DNA from: Varroa destructor
Taxonomy: Eukaryota > Arthropoda > Arachnida > Mesostigmata > Varroidae
Length of the DNA stretch: 64,000 nt
Assembly (NCBI RefSeq): GCF_002443255.2
Contig: NW_019211455.1
Coordinates: 52,662,801-52,726,800 of the forward strand
Direction of reading: 5' to 3'
The notes under the pieces are model-generated. The model was not told where the DNA came from. It saw nothing but the letters and a program-made list of their open reading frames with translations, and did no database searches. A program made the position numbers and the translations under genes. Each line of letters begins with the position of its first letter. Position 1 is the stretch's first letter. Shown piece after piece: positions 14,501 to 26,385 of the stretch.

Positions 14501-17500
14501 CAACCAAGAAGTCTTATAATTATAAGGATATTTTACCAAAAACAAATAGAAATTTTCTTTCTTTTCTCTATAACCTGTTTTCTGCATTATGAAATGGATT
14601 ATTGTTGAGATGGATTCGAATCCGAAGAGCACGCCTTTTTCTGTTGGAAGGGGTCAGCAGTTTGAAGGGCCCTTGACCAAAGCAGCATCGGATGTACAAC
14701 GCGAAACATTTATTTTTTGATAATAAAAAAATATTATAGTATTGTGTGTGCTACTTCCAAACACTTGTTTTATGCCGTCTTCTGATACACGTACATACTT
14801 TTAATATTTAGTATAGTATTTAATAAAGCGCATAAGAATTAGCGGCCGTACAACATATTTCGTGCTATATAATTAGAAAATTACAAGGTGACATATAATT
14901 TGAATTTTACGGATTTGCTGAATTCTATTACACGAATTTTGATGACCATAGTCACTATAAATGTAGTGGCTAACTAGAACCGTAAAATGAAGACATACCA
15001 CAATAGATAAATGCCCCATTTCAATGTCTGACTTTCATGTTTCATAAGAGAGTCCATATATATCAGGTTAGCACTTCATGAAACTATAAACAGCATATAC
15101 TCTAGTAATGCATCTTATGTAGACACTCATGAGCTATAAATTGATTAATATTGCAGGCGATGGACTTCGGGTGGTAGATGACGATACGAAAGATCTCATT
15201 CTCGACCAAACGATCGAAAAGGTTTCCTTTTGCGCCCCCGATAGAAACCACGAAAAAGGATTTTCATATATTTGCCGAGACGGTGAGTAACTGGAATTAT
15301 AGCGTGAATGAATCATAGTTTATATGGCCAAATTTCAAATCGCTTCGAATTTTATTAACAACATTAAAACTACACAATCCGGAGTAGTTTAGTTATTACT
15401 CCGTTAAAAGTATCGTTTTTGTTATTTATTATACTTTCGACCAGCTATTCCAATCAGTTCAAATGCAGCGCAACGTTTCTTTAGTGTTCATGTATTTACC
15501 TAACGCCACCCTTTTTAGGGTCAGTCTTCTGCGACAATCATCCAGGCAGCCCTCAGGGTCTATTTCCGTGTTGACCGTGCTTCCGCTTCCCACTTCATTG
15601 TTGATTCGATTCCTCCTTTCTTCACGATCTCAACCTCACCCCTTCACCCCCCTTCCTTTTAATTCCGTCATTATTTCTATCACTACCACGATCAGCATCC
15701 TTATTAGCTTGGACCAACAATGAAAATTAGCTTGGGTTTAGCGAAACAAACAACAAAGATTTTTCAGATCGATGCTTAATACAAACGAGCTTGAGTTTAT
15801 ACTCTCGCGCTCCACACCAGGCGTTCACTCTCCTTCTACAAGTATTGAAGTTTCTCGATTACATTTATTTCCTGTCTTTTTTTTGTTCGCACGCGACTGT
15901 ATGCGCTGCAGAAGGTCTTCGTTCGCTGCGTCTTTCCCAAAGAAAATGGGGCAATATGTCTGTATTTTAAATAAGACTCTTCGAGGATCAATAGAAACGG
16001 TACAGGGGTCTATTGTATGATCAGATGAAATAATCTGCGGCGAAGAGAAAACAGAACGTAAACTCTGTAATTGATTGAGCTTCGTTACGGGTTCATTTTA
16101 AACATTCATTAAACGCATGGCCAAAAGAACGTCAACCGAGATTAATGGCTGTATCAGGCAAATTCAACAAATCATTAAAGTTTCAATTATTCGCTTGAGG
16201 GTCGTTGGTACACGAGAAACACAGTTGTCCTAAGGTTTTCGTTCTAATAAATTTGTTTCTGTATTTTTTTTTATAGTTGGTTATGTTGTATTTTGGTGGT
16301 ATTACATTCGTCATGCTTGTATATTGATATACAAATGCATGTAAATCATTCAAAACAAAACATAAATATGACAAGTATATGCGTGTTCCCCCATTTTCGA
16401 TGTATTTTACGAAAAAATATTTATGATTACGTCAGAGGCATAATTCAGAAGCAATGCACAACTATGGATCGTCCGTTCAAATAAGACCACCAGAGTGAAT
16501 TAAGTGTCATCGTTCTGAATCATTTCTTGCGATTTGGTGATCAGCGCCGAAAAATCCAAATCGCAGTTTTATAATTATGAGCTAGTGTACGAAACCGAAA
16601 AATCGCGGAACAATTTGATCCTTTCTGCACCGTAACATCTCTATTCACTCCATCGTTGATACCTATTAAACTATATCACAGAGCGATCTCTGAGAAGATA
16701 GCGGAAGATTCCTCGGTCCGTTTTTGCGCCTGTCCACTATAGCGAAAATATTAATAGCGAAATTCAGTTTGGCGGAGACCTATTTAGGAGGTTTGCGCCG
16801 TATAGCTTGTCACTATATATGCGTTTAGTAACACCTCATGAAGTAGATACTTCTTTGTGAATGGATTTTAGAAACACTTTAGTGTTCAGTATTGAACAAA
16901 CACCTTCGACTTAAACTAGCAGTTCGGTCTTTGAAAATGATTTTAAACTTTCAAAGATTTTAAGAAGCTGTTTTCGAATTTATCGTTACTGTTATATATG
17001 TATACAACATAATGTATGCAAATAGGCTTCCACGATATTTAAATCAAAGAAGAAAGCTCTTGCTGCGCGTCCACTCCGGCATGGTCACGGGTATGGGATA
17101 AACATTTATTACATCTGTGCTGTACAAATGTTGTTAGCGAACTATACGTACACTTGCCCGTCTATCTCGTTTTATCATTTACGAATATTATTCGCTGATA
17201 AAATCGAGTCGATCGGCGCGTTTCATCAAATAAACCTTCGAAGGTTTCTTACTTGTTTTTCTAACAATTTCTGTTGCAGAGGCTAACTTTTCTGGCTAAG
17301 TGAAATTAAACGTCAGTCTAGTCTAACTGCGTTATCATCGCTCTGTTTGTCAGCTGTAAAGACGGAAACGCCGGATGCCTGCGAATTAACCCTGAACGAG
17401 CGAGCCCCGATATGCGCCTATATTAGGTTTTTCTGTTAGCCTTAAAGCAATAAAAACGGCTCATTTGCGAGATGCATTTTTGCCTGAAAGGGCAAAACAT

Positions 17501-20259
17501 TAAAAAAAGCGGTAACGTTATGGCCGATTCTGCTTAGGGTCTCCGCTTAGGAACAGGGCCTTATGAATGTACAGCTATGGTCTAACTACCCATGAATGGT
17601 TAGGTAAAATCCAGCATAAAACGCCAACCTGTTTCGGGATTTTCTCGGCTAGAACCACTTTGTTGCACACCCGTGTTGTAACGTCGTGTAGACAACTCGT
17701 TTACATACATATAACTCGTATGTATATACAATGAAGGCAATAAACGCAAACTAACCCCCTGATTACAATTTAAGCAATATAGTTTGTGAGTGAAGTTGAA
17801 GACAAGAAAAGGCAGTTTACTTCTGCACAGATCCAAACCTTGAATAGAATAAACCGTAGGATAATGAATCTAATTTAGAACGAATCAAAGTAAAAGTCTC
17901 GGAGTAATACCATTTGGCATTTAATTGTCGCATCCAAACTATTAGTTCACTTGAACAATAGTTTACACTATCTCCCAAGCTTCTGCCCTGTCTAATTAGT
18001 GTGCATTTTAATCTAGATAAAGAACGACTTTGTTGTCAAGCTTTCGCCCTTTGAGTATTGATTGTCTATCAGGAGCAAATGCTAATTATAGATTAATATC
18101 GACGTCGTTTCGATTTTGCTGTATTGTGTGATCCGATTGTTATTATCTCCATTTTTTCGTTTCGTAGGCACAACCCGACGCTGGATGTGCCATGGATTCC
18201 AGGCGTCTCGTGACTCTGGTGAGCGACTCTCACACGCTGTCGGATGCGCGTTTGCCGTCTGTCTCGAGCGGAAGCAGCAACGCGACAAAGAATCAAAAGA
18301 TGCCGCTTTACAAGTGGTCTCCCTTCAGCAGGGTCACCAGGGCCAGCCAGGCTATCCACAAACCAAAATTTCCCACGGTAGCAATCAAGCCCATACGAGC
18401 AACAGTAGCAGCCACAATACGACAACGAGGGAAAATAACAACTTTAGAAGGGCGGCTTCGATGCGATGCCCCTCTTCAGCCGTTAAAGCCCCCCTCGACC
18501 CACAGGTAAGCATAGATCAAGTTGGATATGTACATATAGAATTTTCATCTATAACATTCACAATTAATATTTTAGTCTGCTCTTTATTTACTACTCTTTA
18601 TTTGTCTCATGACCCGCTGCTGTTTGGCTGTCCCTAGAAGCGCAGAAAGTCTTAGACGTATGATAAATGAGATGCTTATGCCCGTATTTTTATGGCTGTG
18701 ACTTTGGAAAGCGTAACCAATTCTTTCTCTAACTAACAAATTCCATTTACTTTGTTCTGCTTGGCCCTTGCCACTCAATCGACTCGCTATACGCGGTGGC
18801 GTCACGCAGGGGTGCAAACCTTCACAAGTGCCACCGATTAAGGCCATTCACAATCCATACGCCATCGAACGACCGCACGCGACTGCGTCGATGCTCGAGC
18901 GACAGAACTCGTTCCGTGGCCTTGCCACGATAGGCGCCCAGTCACCGTTCAAACGCCAACTGTCGCTCAGGATCAACGACCTGCCGTCGAACCGGCAAAG
19001 ACAGCGCTCAATGAGCCTGGATACCGAGGCCACCCAAGGGCTGGTGAGGGAAGCAGGTCAAGGCCTCGGCAGCCAGGCCATTCCCGAAGGTTCGCCCCTG
19101 GGCAGCCAGCAGGTGTTGAGCGACGCACAGGGTGTGCCTGCAGCTAGCAACTCGTCCGCGTTGCAGGGGATTAATAACCCCTTATCCGTGCTGTCCACAT
19201 CTCTTCCTCAGGGTAGCGGCGGGCCCTTGTCGCTGGGATCGACAGGCGGAGTAGCTGAGTCTAGCTTCGATATCAATATTATGTGTCAGCAGTTCTCTCA
19301 GGGGTTGGACCTGCTCACAGCCGACAGCGGCAAAAGCAACCCCTCTAGTTCGTTCATCAATTCATTGTCAGATCCCTTTGACACGACAACCATTTCCAAC
19401 GGATGCATAGGTGAGGAATCGTGCTTTTGCGCAGATCTAACATGGCAGACACGTTGATCTTTAGTGCAGGTCGCAGCGTAGGACGTAGAGCGTTTATATA
19501 AAACAGTAAAGCTGTCCGATCAGCATTTGCTTTGCTATTTTCCATCTAAATTAATGAATAGGATTTTTTTTTCTTGCATCTCCCGTCCCAATTTTGTCGA
19601 TTGTATTTGCGCATACCTCTACCTACCCGTTTCGGTATCTAATCCCATGCAATTTCGTCATTTGTTGTTTCTGCTACATTTTAATACATGTTCCAGGTGG
19701 CATGAACTCACTGTCAGGACCTGTTGCTTTGACAGACAGTGATCGCTTGTCCTCGTCTCCGGCACCCCTAGTCCCTTCAACAAATCCTTGGGCGCAGGGC
19801 GTCCAAGACATAACCACGACCAGCTCGTCGTTGACGTCAGCCGTCGTCACAACTTCGAGTTCGAGTCCGACTCCTGTTGGGATCTTAGGTCCCGCCAGTT
19901 TGTTGCTATCCCCGCCAGGTGACGCCAACCCGCCGCGTCTTGCTCATCAGCGAGCAGGGCAGCTCGGTCAATTGCGCAGTCAAAGTCTCAGCGACACCGG
20001 CCGAGCTCAGGGCGACTCCTTGCTGCACAACCCCATCGCGTCCCGTTATTCATCAACGAACCCTTTCGTAACTGACCTGATTCAGAATAGTCACACAGGA
20101 ATTGAGAGTAGCCATTGCTTGACATCACAACGGAATCGACCCAGCAACAGTAATCACAACGGGAATCACAGTGTCCTTGCAACTAGCACTGGATCAGGGC
20201 ACGGGTCACAGGTTCGTGCCACACCCGCCAATGCGCCCGTCTTTGAAGTGAGATTGTAG
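5344..20259 (+). CDS. numb: Numb, PTB-domain endocytic adaptor and cell-fate determinant (6 coding exons)
   Basis: Numb is a membrane-associated adaptor that is inherited asymmetrically in dividing precursors and antagonises Notch by linking it to AP-2/Eps15 endocytosis. The CDS joins 5344-5509, 12902-12982, 15157-15282, 18168-18505, 18810-19410 and 19697-20259. This gives 1875 nt, 624 aa plus stop, with GT-AG sites and matching phase at every join. The N-terminus starts [17 protein letters not shown], the basic aPKC-target/membrane motif typical of Numb. The PTB domain spans about residues 30-170, with FHVKYLGA at 41-48 and the signature blocks [19 protein letters not shown] and [11 protein letters not shown]. 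The NumbF region is at about 250-310 ([34 protein letters not shown]). A DPF motif at 425-427 should bind the AP-2 ear and an NPF motif at 559-561 EH domains. The protein ends FEVRL, like fly Numb. Length is close to Drosophila Numb. Upstream alternative starts are possible because AG precedes the ATG by two bases. Confidence 0.95.
5510..12901 (+). other. numb: numb intron 1 (7.4 kb)
   Basis: This intron separates the first two PTB exons. It starts GTAAGTT and ends TTTCATTTCAG. It holds no recognisable gene. A 76-codon open stretch at 7689-7919 and another at about 9324-9560 are noted under findings or rejected. Short (AT)n tracts occur near 12479 and 12818. Confidence 0.85.
12902..12982 (+). 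CDS. numb: numb coding exon 2 (PTB domain)
   Basis: An 81-nt exon, phase 1 at both ends. It reads [20 protein letters not shown] and on to LYVTG, matching the PTB helix and following strand of Numb. The acceptor is TTCATTTCAG and the donor is G|GTAAGTTG. Confidence 0.93.
12983..15156 (+). other. numb: numb intron 2
   Basis: A GT-AG intron of about 2.2 kb. It includes an 11-base C run (14033-14043) and a 14-base G run (14401-14414). I see no coding exon inside it. Confidence 0.85.
15157..15282 (+). CDS. numb: numb coding exon 3 (PTB domain core)
   Basis: A 126-nt exon, phase 1 at both ends. It encodes [20 protein letters not shown], then [20 protein letters not shown] and RD, nearly the same as the fly Numb PTB core. 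The acceptor is AATATTGCAG and the donor is G|GTGAGTAA. Confidence 0.94.
15283..18167 (+). other. numb: numb intron 3
   Basis: A 2.9-kb AT-rich intron ending CGTTTCGTAG. No coding signal or RNA gene is seen inside it. Confidence 0.85.
18168..18505 (+). CDS. numb: numb coding exon 4 (end of PTB domain and linker)
   Basis: A 338-nt exon, phase 1 in and phase 0 out. It begins with [20 protein letters not shown] and continues through [21 protein letters not shown], the last PTB helix. A low-complexity Q/S/N/H-rich linker follows. Donor is CACAG|GTAAGC. Confidence 0.94.
18810..19410 (+). CDS. numb: numb coding exon 5 (NumbF region and DPF motif)
   Basis: A 601-nt exon, phase 0 in and phase 1 out, preceded by the short intron 18506-18809 and acceptor TCACGCAG. 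It carries the NumbF signature, with serines in LERQNSF and KRQLSL contexts that are aPKC/14-3-3 target sites in other Numb proteins. A G/S/L-rich region follows, then [17 protein letters not shown] and a DPF motif. Confidence 0.92.
19697..20259 (+). CDS. numb: numb terminal coding exon 6 (NPF motif, C-terminus)
   Basis: A 563-nt exon starting after TGTTCCAG, preceded by the short intron 19411-19696. It encodes an S/T/P-rich tail with NPW and NPF motifs and ends [12 protein letters not shown]. The NPF motif and the hydrophobic C-terminus match fly Numb. Confidence 0.92.
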
Positions 20260-22300
20260 ATTAGCTGTCGTCGATAAGAATCGACATGGTGAAGGTGACG
20301 CTGCTGATGGCACTGATGAAATTACAATAACAGAAAATGCACTCATAAAAATAAAATTGCGATATACGGCGAAGATGAAAAACATCCGTGAAAGTTGTTG
20401 ATGACGAGGGATAGCTCGAGGAAACTATATATATATNNNNNNNNNNNNNNNNNNNNNNNNNNNNNNNNNNNNNNNNNNNNNNNNNNNNNNNNNNNNNNNN
20501 NNNNNNNNNNNNNNNNNNNNNNNNNNNNNNNNNNNNATATATGAACGAGAAGAAAACTGGGCGAAGGAAAAAGTATAATCTATGGAAAAGTACATTGCAA
20601 TGGTGGTACATAGACACACACACATGCAAGTACATATGTTTCGGTGAATTGACAACTGGCTAGCAAGCGATGATAATTATAAGCTAAATAGACTCATTGA
20701 TAACTTGGCAGGATTCAGTGAGCTTACAAAACTGATTACGACATTTTTAAAAGCAGGGAAAACGAGACATATGAAAGTAACAACTATTACGTCGAAATAA
20801 GCGGAGAAATTATAATGATAGTAATCTATCTTATAAAAAAAAGGCTAAGAAAGATACCACAAATTATTGTGTATTATAGTATATCTATTATATTACTATT
20901 ATTCGTAATAGTTGACAGTATGTACAGGGACAACTCTGCCGAACAAGTCCTGCTATAGATTATATATCATCTTCTCGGTAATGGGCACATACGATGAAAC
21001 CATGTGATGGCAGCAATAAAATGGAGCAAGCAAGTAGCCGTCACGGAACGACGTAAAGACAGGCGACCCGTCTGAAGTGAACGATGAACGCACATACATG
21101 GCGCGCAGGGAGGCAGGCAGGCAAGGAAAAAAAGAGCTGCGAAATGTTTGCATCACGAGTGTACGGGGGAGCAATTGTCGAAAAACAAACCTCATTACAC
21201 TTGGGGGGTGCGTTGGAATACTAGCCGCTAATAAACCTAACTGTGCCGTCGCTGACGCTAATGCTAAAGACTGTAAAAAGGCAACGAGAAAATAATAATA
21301 TACCAGAACTATACATTTAAAAAGAATTTGTGGTCATTGTAATTCCAATATATCGTATTGGTGAAGTATGTGCCACTGAGGGAGCACATCTAATAGTACG
21401 GCTTCGATAAAAATAATGATTGTTGTATTGGCCCTGTTAATGAATTTTTCTTTGTTCTTCGTTACTCTAAGATTATTTGTTGATGAATAAAAAAAAAGAT
21501 AAGCCTGCGGTTAAACTAATATATATTGTCTAATAGTTTGGTTTGCCTATGCATTTGCGTAAATAGTAATATCGTAACAGAAACGAAAGAAAAAAAGAAC
21601 AGTGAACGTAGTCCAAATATATCTGAACGCATTAGAAATGAAAATTCACAATAGCGATATTGTTTTAGAATGGCTTACAACTTAAAAAAAAGTGATCGCT
21701 TCACAAGGCCTTCAGAATTGTTGTGATTTCTGCGGCTACGTTCTAGTGATAATATACGACCTTATTCTATTTGTCTTCTGAACTTCTGCACTACTTCTAT
21801 GGTTTGTTTTTCTATTGGTCAGGTATTCTACAGCGGGTCGAAATAACCTGAACGCTAAAGACCATATCGTGAAAAGTTGGGAGTGCCTGGACCATAATGA
21901 GTAACCAGTGGCCCTCGAAAAGCGATTGTACGTTCTACTGTTAATGCAATTGAAATGGCATAGTTATTCTTACATAAACAACATATTTTAATAAAGATAA
22001 AAGGACGAATATGAACATTAAGTGAGAACTTAGATGGATAGCAAACTCCTCAACATTGCAACCCTCCTGCTAGGCCAGAATGTTCTAATAGACCCCTAAT
22101 TAGCTAACACAATGATACTGCTATTTCTTGAGGACGGAAACGGAAAACTAGATCATACATATGACCACTCAGGTGCAAGCTAGAGGCGTCTCTAAACACA
22201 CTATAACACGAGATTAATAACCCGCAACGAACATAATATGTAACAGACGGAAATCGTCATAAACAAAGTAGTAGACAATTGAAGATTAGAGTAAAAAGCA
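20260..22300 (+). other. numb 3' UTR and flank, A-rich
   Basis: No ORF of note occurs after the numb stop. Candidate poly(A) signals AATAAA lie at 20350-20355 and 21015-21020, with more downstream near 21228 and 21484. The plus strand is visibly A-rich and T-poor relative to flanking intergenic DNA. That fits a long transcribed 3' UTR but does not prove one. Confidence 0.5.
20437..20536. other. assembly gap of 100 N inside an AT repeat
   Basis: Exactly 100 N bases are flanked by ATATATAT on the left and ATATAT on the right. This is a conventional placeholder, so the true (AT)n length in the numb 3' flank is unknown. Confidence 0.98.
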
Positions 22301-22304
22301 CAGA

Positions 22305-22306
<2 letters not shown>

Positions 22307-22342
<36 letters not shown>
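22307..22342. repeat. (AT)18 microsatellite
   Basis: A perfect AT dinucleotide run of 36 bases. Confidence 0.95.
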
Positions 22343-22346
<4 letters not shown>

Positions 22347-24308
22347 GAAACAGGACAGAAAATGTGAACGGTTAAGTTCTACTTCGTACGAAGATGAACA
22401 CCAGTGTACGGTCCATGTAACCTAGTCTATAGCAAAGGCAACGGTGAAAGGGATCGTAAAAAAGATTTGTTTAGTTTACATGTTAAAAGTGGTATATACT
22501 TAATATTATCAATAATTATGATAAATACAAACAATAATGTCAAGAGCATACATACATTTTAAATGTAAGTAATATAGTATATATACACAAAATATAAACG
22601 AACCAGGAAGATAACGTCGAGAAAATGAAAACACATATAGACATAATTCAATATATATAATAACGGCAACAGCAACAGATTGCGGGAGCTATTCAGTTGT
22701 CAAAAATGAGTAAAGATGAGATCGAACCAACATGAATTGATGAATGATAATTATGTTTGATTAAAGAACATCTTATATAGAAATTAGCGTTACGAAGTGC
22801 TACTACAAGACTTGCTTACTTACGTCTGCGTCTATGCATGCCACGCGAAGAGCCGGATCAGTGAGAACATTTTTTTAAAGATCCCTGAGAGGTGATCAGT
22901 TACGCTGTGGCTACTAGTAACAGGTCCCCACACACCTTAGAAATACTATAGAGAAGGACTCTAATGGGAAATACATAAATAGTTGTAGCACTCAGAAAAA
23001 GAGTGGCATGATGGAACTCAAGCCACAAGAGTTAATCATGCTACTAGCAACAGTCCAAGTTACATTGACTCTAATTCTAAGTTCTATATTGAGAATTAGG
23101 GACAAACACATAATAACAATAATAACTACTGTCTATCCATCTGTTGGGCGCCACTGCCTTTCTGCTGCAACTTATTATAGAGTCTGCCCATTTTGTATAT
23201 ACATGCACATATAATAAGTATACGTATTCTTATCATCGTTAGAGTTAATAAAGAGCATTATTCATGACACAAACGAAACATATTACAAGTACCCAATCAA
23301 TATGCTTTTCACGCGACACCGAAACCCGCTGAAATGACGCCCTCTTCATACACAGGTACGATATCCGTCCGAATTTTGCTGCCTCAAACAATAGCCGAAT
23401 ATTCCAAGACGCTACTTGGACAGCACACTGTCACCATCTTCAGCTAGCGATAAAAAAAAAACTACCACGATCATCTTTTACTGAGGATATCTATAGAAAA
23501 AAAAGAAGGGGTGGAAATGACGACAGAAAACACCGAATCCCATGAGACATCGTAGCGTAACTTGTGGGCCGTATTAAGTTTATAACAGTTCTACGAATTC
23601 TGAAACAGCGTGAAACCGCGCTATAGGCGCCAATTGTCTGTGCGAAACGTATCTATCTTGCTTTGCGTCGAAGCGACTAATCTAGACATAAGCCTCGTTT
23701 GCATTCTAGTTAGGGAACGTTTGTTTTGGATAGCGTGACTATGTGTTCTTACGTGAAAATGCAACCATGTGGATCAGAGTTGTTGCAGGCGCCCAATGGC
23801 TGAATAAACACTTTTTCTTCGTTATGTGGATTCTTTGAGGTTTTTGTATTTCCTGTATGTGGTGCATAGGCACAATTAGACATTTTACTTATCTATTTGT
23901 ATACGTACTTTAGTCGCTTCAAAGATGTCTATGCTATTAAATCCGAAGGCACTATGAAAACAACCGAGTAAGTGATGTCCATAGATATTGATTGCTGGAA
24001 AATTATCACTCGTTCTTTGTAATTTTCAACTTTTAATTTCAATTTATTACTTTAACAGTAGGTGGCGACATTGTGCTGCTTCACACGGATTGCGATAAGA
24101 AGTCAAAACAATTGTGCTTAGTAATACTTTCGATAGATGTAAAATCAAACGAAAGAAACAAAAACGTACGTAATGATAACATTATATGAAGAGGGCCTCT
24201 TAACTGTTTCCAATTACATAAAAAAAACACATACATTCATATAATAGTAGGAACCCGCATCCTCTGTCTTACCGGTATATTGACTAATATTAACTTATGT
24301 ATTTAATT

Positions 24309-24313
<5 letters not shown>

Positions 24314-24345
<32 letters not shown>
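24314..24345. repeat. (TA)16 microsatellite
   Basis: A perfect TA dinucleotide run of about 32 bases. Confidence 0.95.
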
Positions 24346-24346
<1 letters not shown>

Positions 24347-24587
24347 GTTGCAGGTGGATCATGAATATGATGGGCGTTCGATCCGAAACAACATTATATA
24401 AACTCGAAATGGAGAATAGTCAAGGATGGAATCGTTTGCTCAGGTCGTTTGTCGCGACGGTTTAAACTGAAATCTTACTTTAATACAACCGGTTACATAA
24501 TTTAGACTCTGTCTGGGGGAGCCAGAGCTAGTGCAGAACTACTTAGTCTAACTCATGCTCTATATACACATAATGATTTATACACTC

Positions 24588-24588
<1 letters not shown>

Positions 24589-24628
<40 letters not shown>
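24589..24628. repeat. (TA)n microsatellite
   Basis: A TA dinucleotide run of about 40 bases, the longest unbroken one in the window. Confidence 0.95.
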
Positions 24629-24631
<3 letters not shown>

Positions 24632-26300
24632 GAGCCGTCCTACAAAAGAACCCCGTGCTGGCTATTGATTTTTAAGACATTAGCAGCACCGGCATCCCGG
24701 TCAATCAATCACATCGCGTTGTGTATTTCCTCTGTCACTAAAGACAAGATAACGACAAGACTAAGTGAGAATATGGCATAGATGATGGAGATAGAATCCT
24801 GAGGCAAGCTTTTCGTGAAGCCCATAATGAAGTTAACCACCTACCTGCATCTACCGAAATGCTTTTCAGTTGAGCCGCACATCGAAAACGGTTGGGGACC
24901 GAACGCTCAGTGCAGATAACCCGGATTGCCCAACAACGGACTCATTCGTTATGAAGCTATGGCGAGAGCAGTCGCTCACATTCGGAATGACGAAAAACAA
25001 GCATAAACCTTTTCGAGTCTATGTTCCAAATGTATGAGGTTGTAAGGACTTGTCCTCCATAGAGACCTTTCTCTTCAAAGGATGATGAGCAGTAAGAGGT
25101 CAGCGTGGCCTCTTCTCTAAAAATAAAACCAATTTTAAAAAGAGGACGAAGAAACTGCCATAGTTTCTTGATATTTGAAAGCAAAATGGTATGACTGATG
25201 ACACGCTAGAGAGATAGCACACCCTACAGAACGGGCCGATGTGAAAATAGAAAGACAAATATATAATTCTGCTGATAACGATGAAAACAATAATGCTAAT
25301 AAGAAAGTGATCATGATTATAACGATGGGAAAACGATTGTGGTTTGGGATAGACGACGTCGCGTTATTAAATTGAAAAGGCTGAGATCAAAGAAAAGACA
25401 GGCGATCGAAACGAAGAGAAGGAAGAGAGAAAAAAAATGAATGCAAGGGAAGTTTAGCTTGAAACTTTGTCATTCAGAACACGGCTAATAAATACGCTTA
25501 TTTATGTAAGTATAAGAACTTAGAGCAGTCTTGGTGTTTTCATTGAGCCTGACAGTTTATATAAGATTAGATACTTTATTAGGTATGAATATATTATGAT
25601 GGTAGTTCTGATGTGTTTGTTAAGCGGTGAGCGAATGACTTAGCTAGCCAATCATGTGGTTCAGTTTCGAATTGTATATAATAACAACGCATTTAGAGAG
25701 AAGTGTATGTTTTCGTTATAAAAATATGTACATAACGTATCTAAAAATATCTAATAGCGCACTAAAAAGCTATGTAACTTATCAAATATATGCAAAAATA
25801 GGGAAAGAAGAAGAAAATTATTATAGGAAAAATCAGCGTTTTACTCACATTTGAATATTCGCCATTACTTTTTTTAATTTTCTTCAGTTTATTTTTCGAT
25901 AAGACACCATATTTTAAGGTTTGTTTATTAGTATCAAGCCCGTGAGTTTAAATAAGAGTAGTAGAAAAAATCATGAAAGATTCGAACCTCTTTCGTGTAC
26001 GGCTATGCTTAATGGAACACTGTAAAATAACAAAAAAATTATATATTGCGCAAGGGCAAGAACACTTACAGTGCAAGCCTACAACCAGTCTCACAATTTT
26101 AGATTCCATTACACATAAATAACAACAACTAAGTGCTACCGTTAGGTACTATCTATCGCGGCCTTAAAATATAAGATCAAAAAGTTTGATGCTTTATTAT
26201 TACTCGGTGGGTTGAGGTCTTTTGCGCTGCACAATACTACCTCATTTTTTCCTGGTTTATATTTGCAGGTAAATAGTAAACAATGCCGCTTTGTAGTCAC

Positions 26301-26373
26301 GCCTCGGTAGCGCAGTAGGCAGCGCGTCAGTCTCATAATCTGAAGGTCGTGAGTTCGATCCTCACCCGGGGCA
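26301..26373 (+). tRNA. trnM-CAT: elongator tRNA-Met (anticodon CAT)
   Basis: A 73-nt cloverleaf with every arm intact. The acceptor stem GCCTCGG pairs with CCGGGGC (one T-G wobble), followed by discriminator A. The D stem is GCGC/GCGC and the anticodon stem TCAGT/TCTGA. The loop CTCATAA puts the anticodon CAT at 26334-26336. The T arm is GTGAG-TTCGATC-CTCAC. A-box (TAGCGCAGTAGG) and B-box (GTTCGATCC) promoters are present, and there is no intron. The sequence is nearly identical to metazoan elongator tRNA-Met and differs from the initiator, which lacks this TTCGATC loop. Confidence 0.97.
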
Positions 26374-26376
26374 TAG

Positions 26377-26385
26377 TTTTCTTTT
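26377..26385 (+). terminator. RNA polymerase III terminator of tRNA-Met
   Basis: TTTTCTTTT begins four bases after the tRNA 3' end. A run of four or more T on the sense strand is the pol III stop. Confidence 0.8.

Larger units (their letters stand above)
22301..26300. other. AT-rich intergenic region
   Basis: I see no supported gene here. It contains three perfect (AT)n tracts and many short A runs. A reversed B-box-like motif at 25980-25989 was checked and rejected as a tRNA. Confidence 0.6.

Noticed and set aside
18093..18425. 110-codon minus-strand ORF and other-frame ORFs at 18.1-18.5 kb
   Set aside because: Shadows of numb exon 4, whose plus-strand frame is supported by strong homology.
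20261..20655. ORFs of 124 and 76 codons with runs of X
   Set aside because: They run through the N gap and have no independent support.
25975..26000. Reversed B-box-like GATTCGAACC, possible minus-strand tRNA
   Set aside because: The T stem pairs poorly, no A box or anticodon arm is found at the right distance, and no acceptor stem closes.
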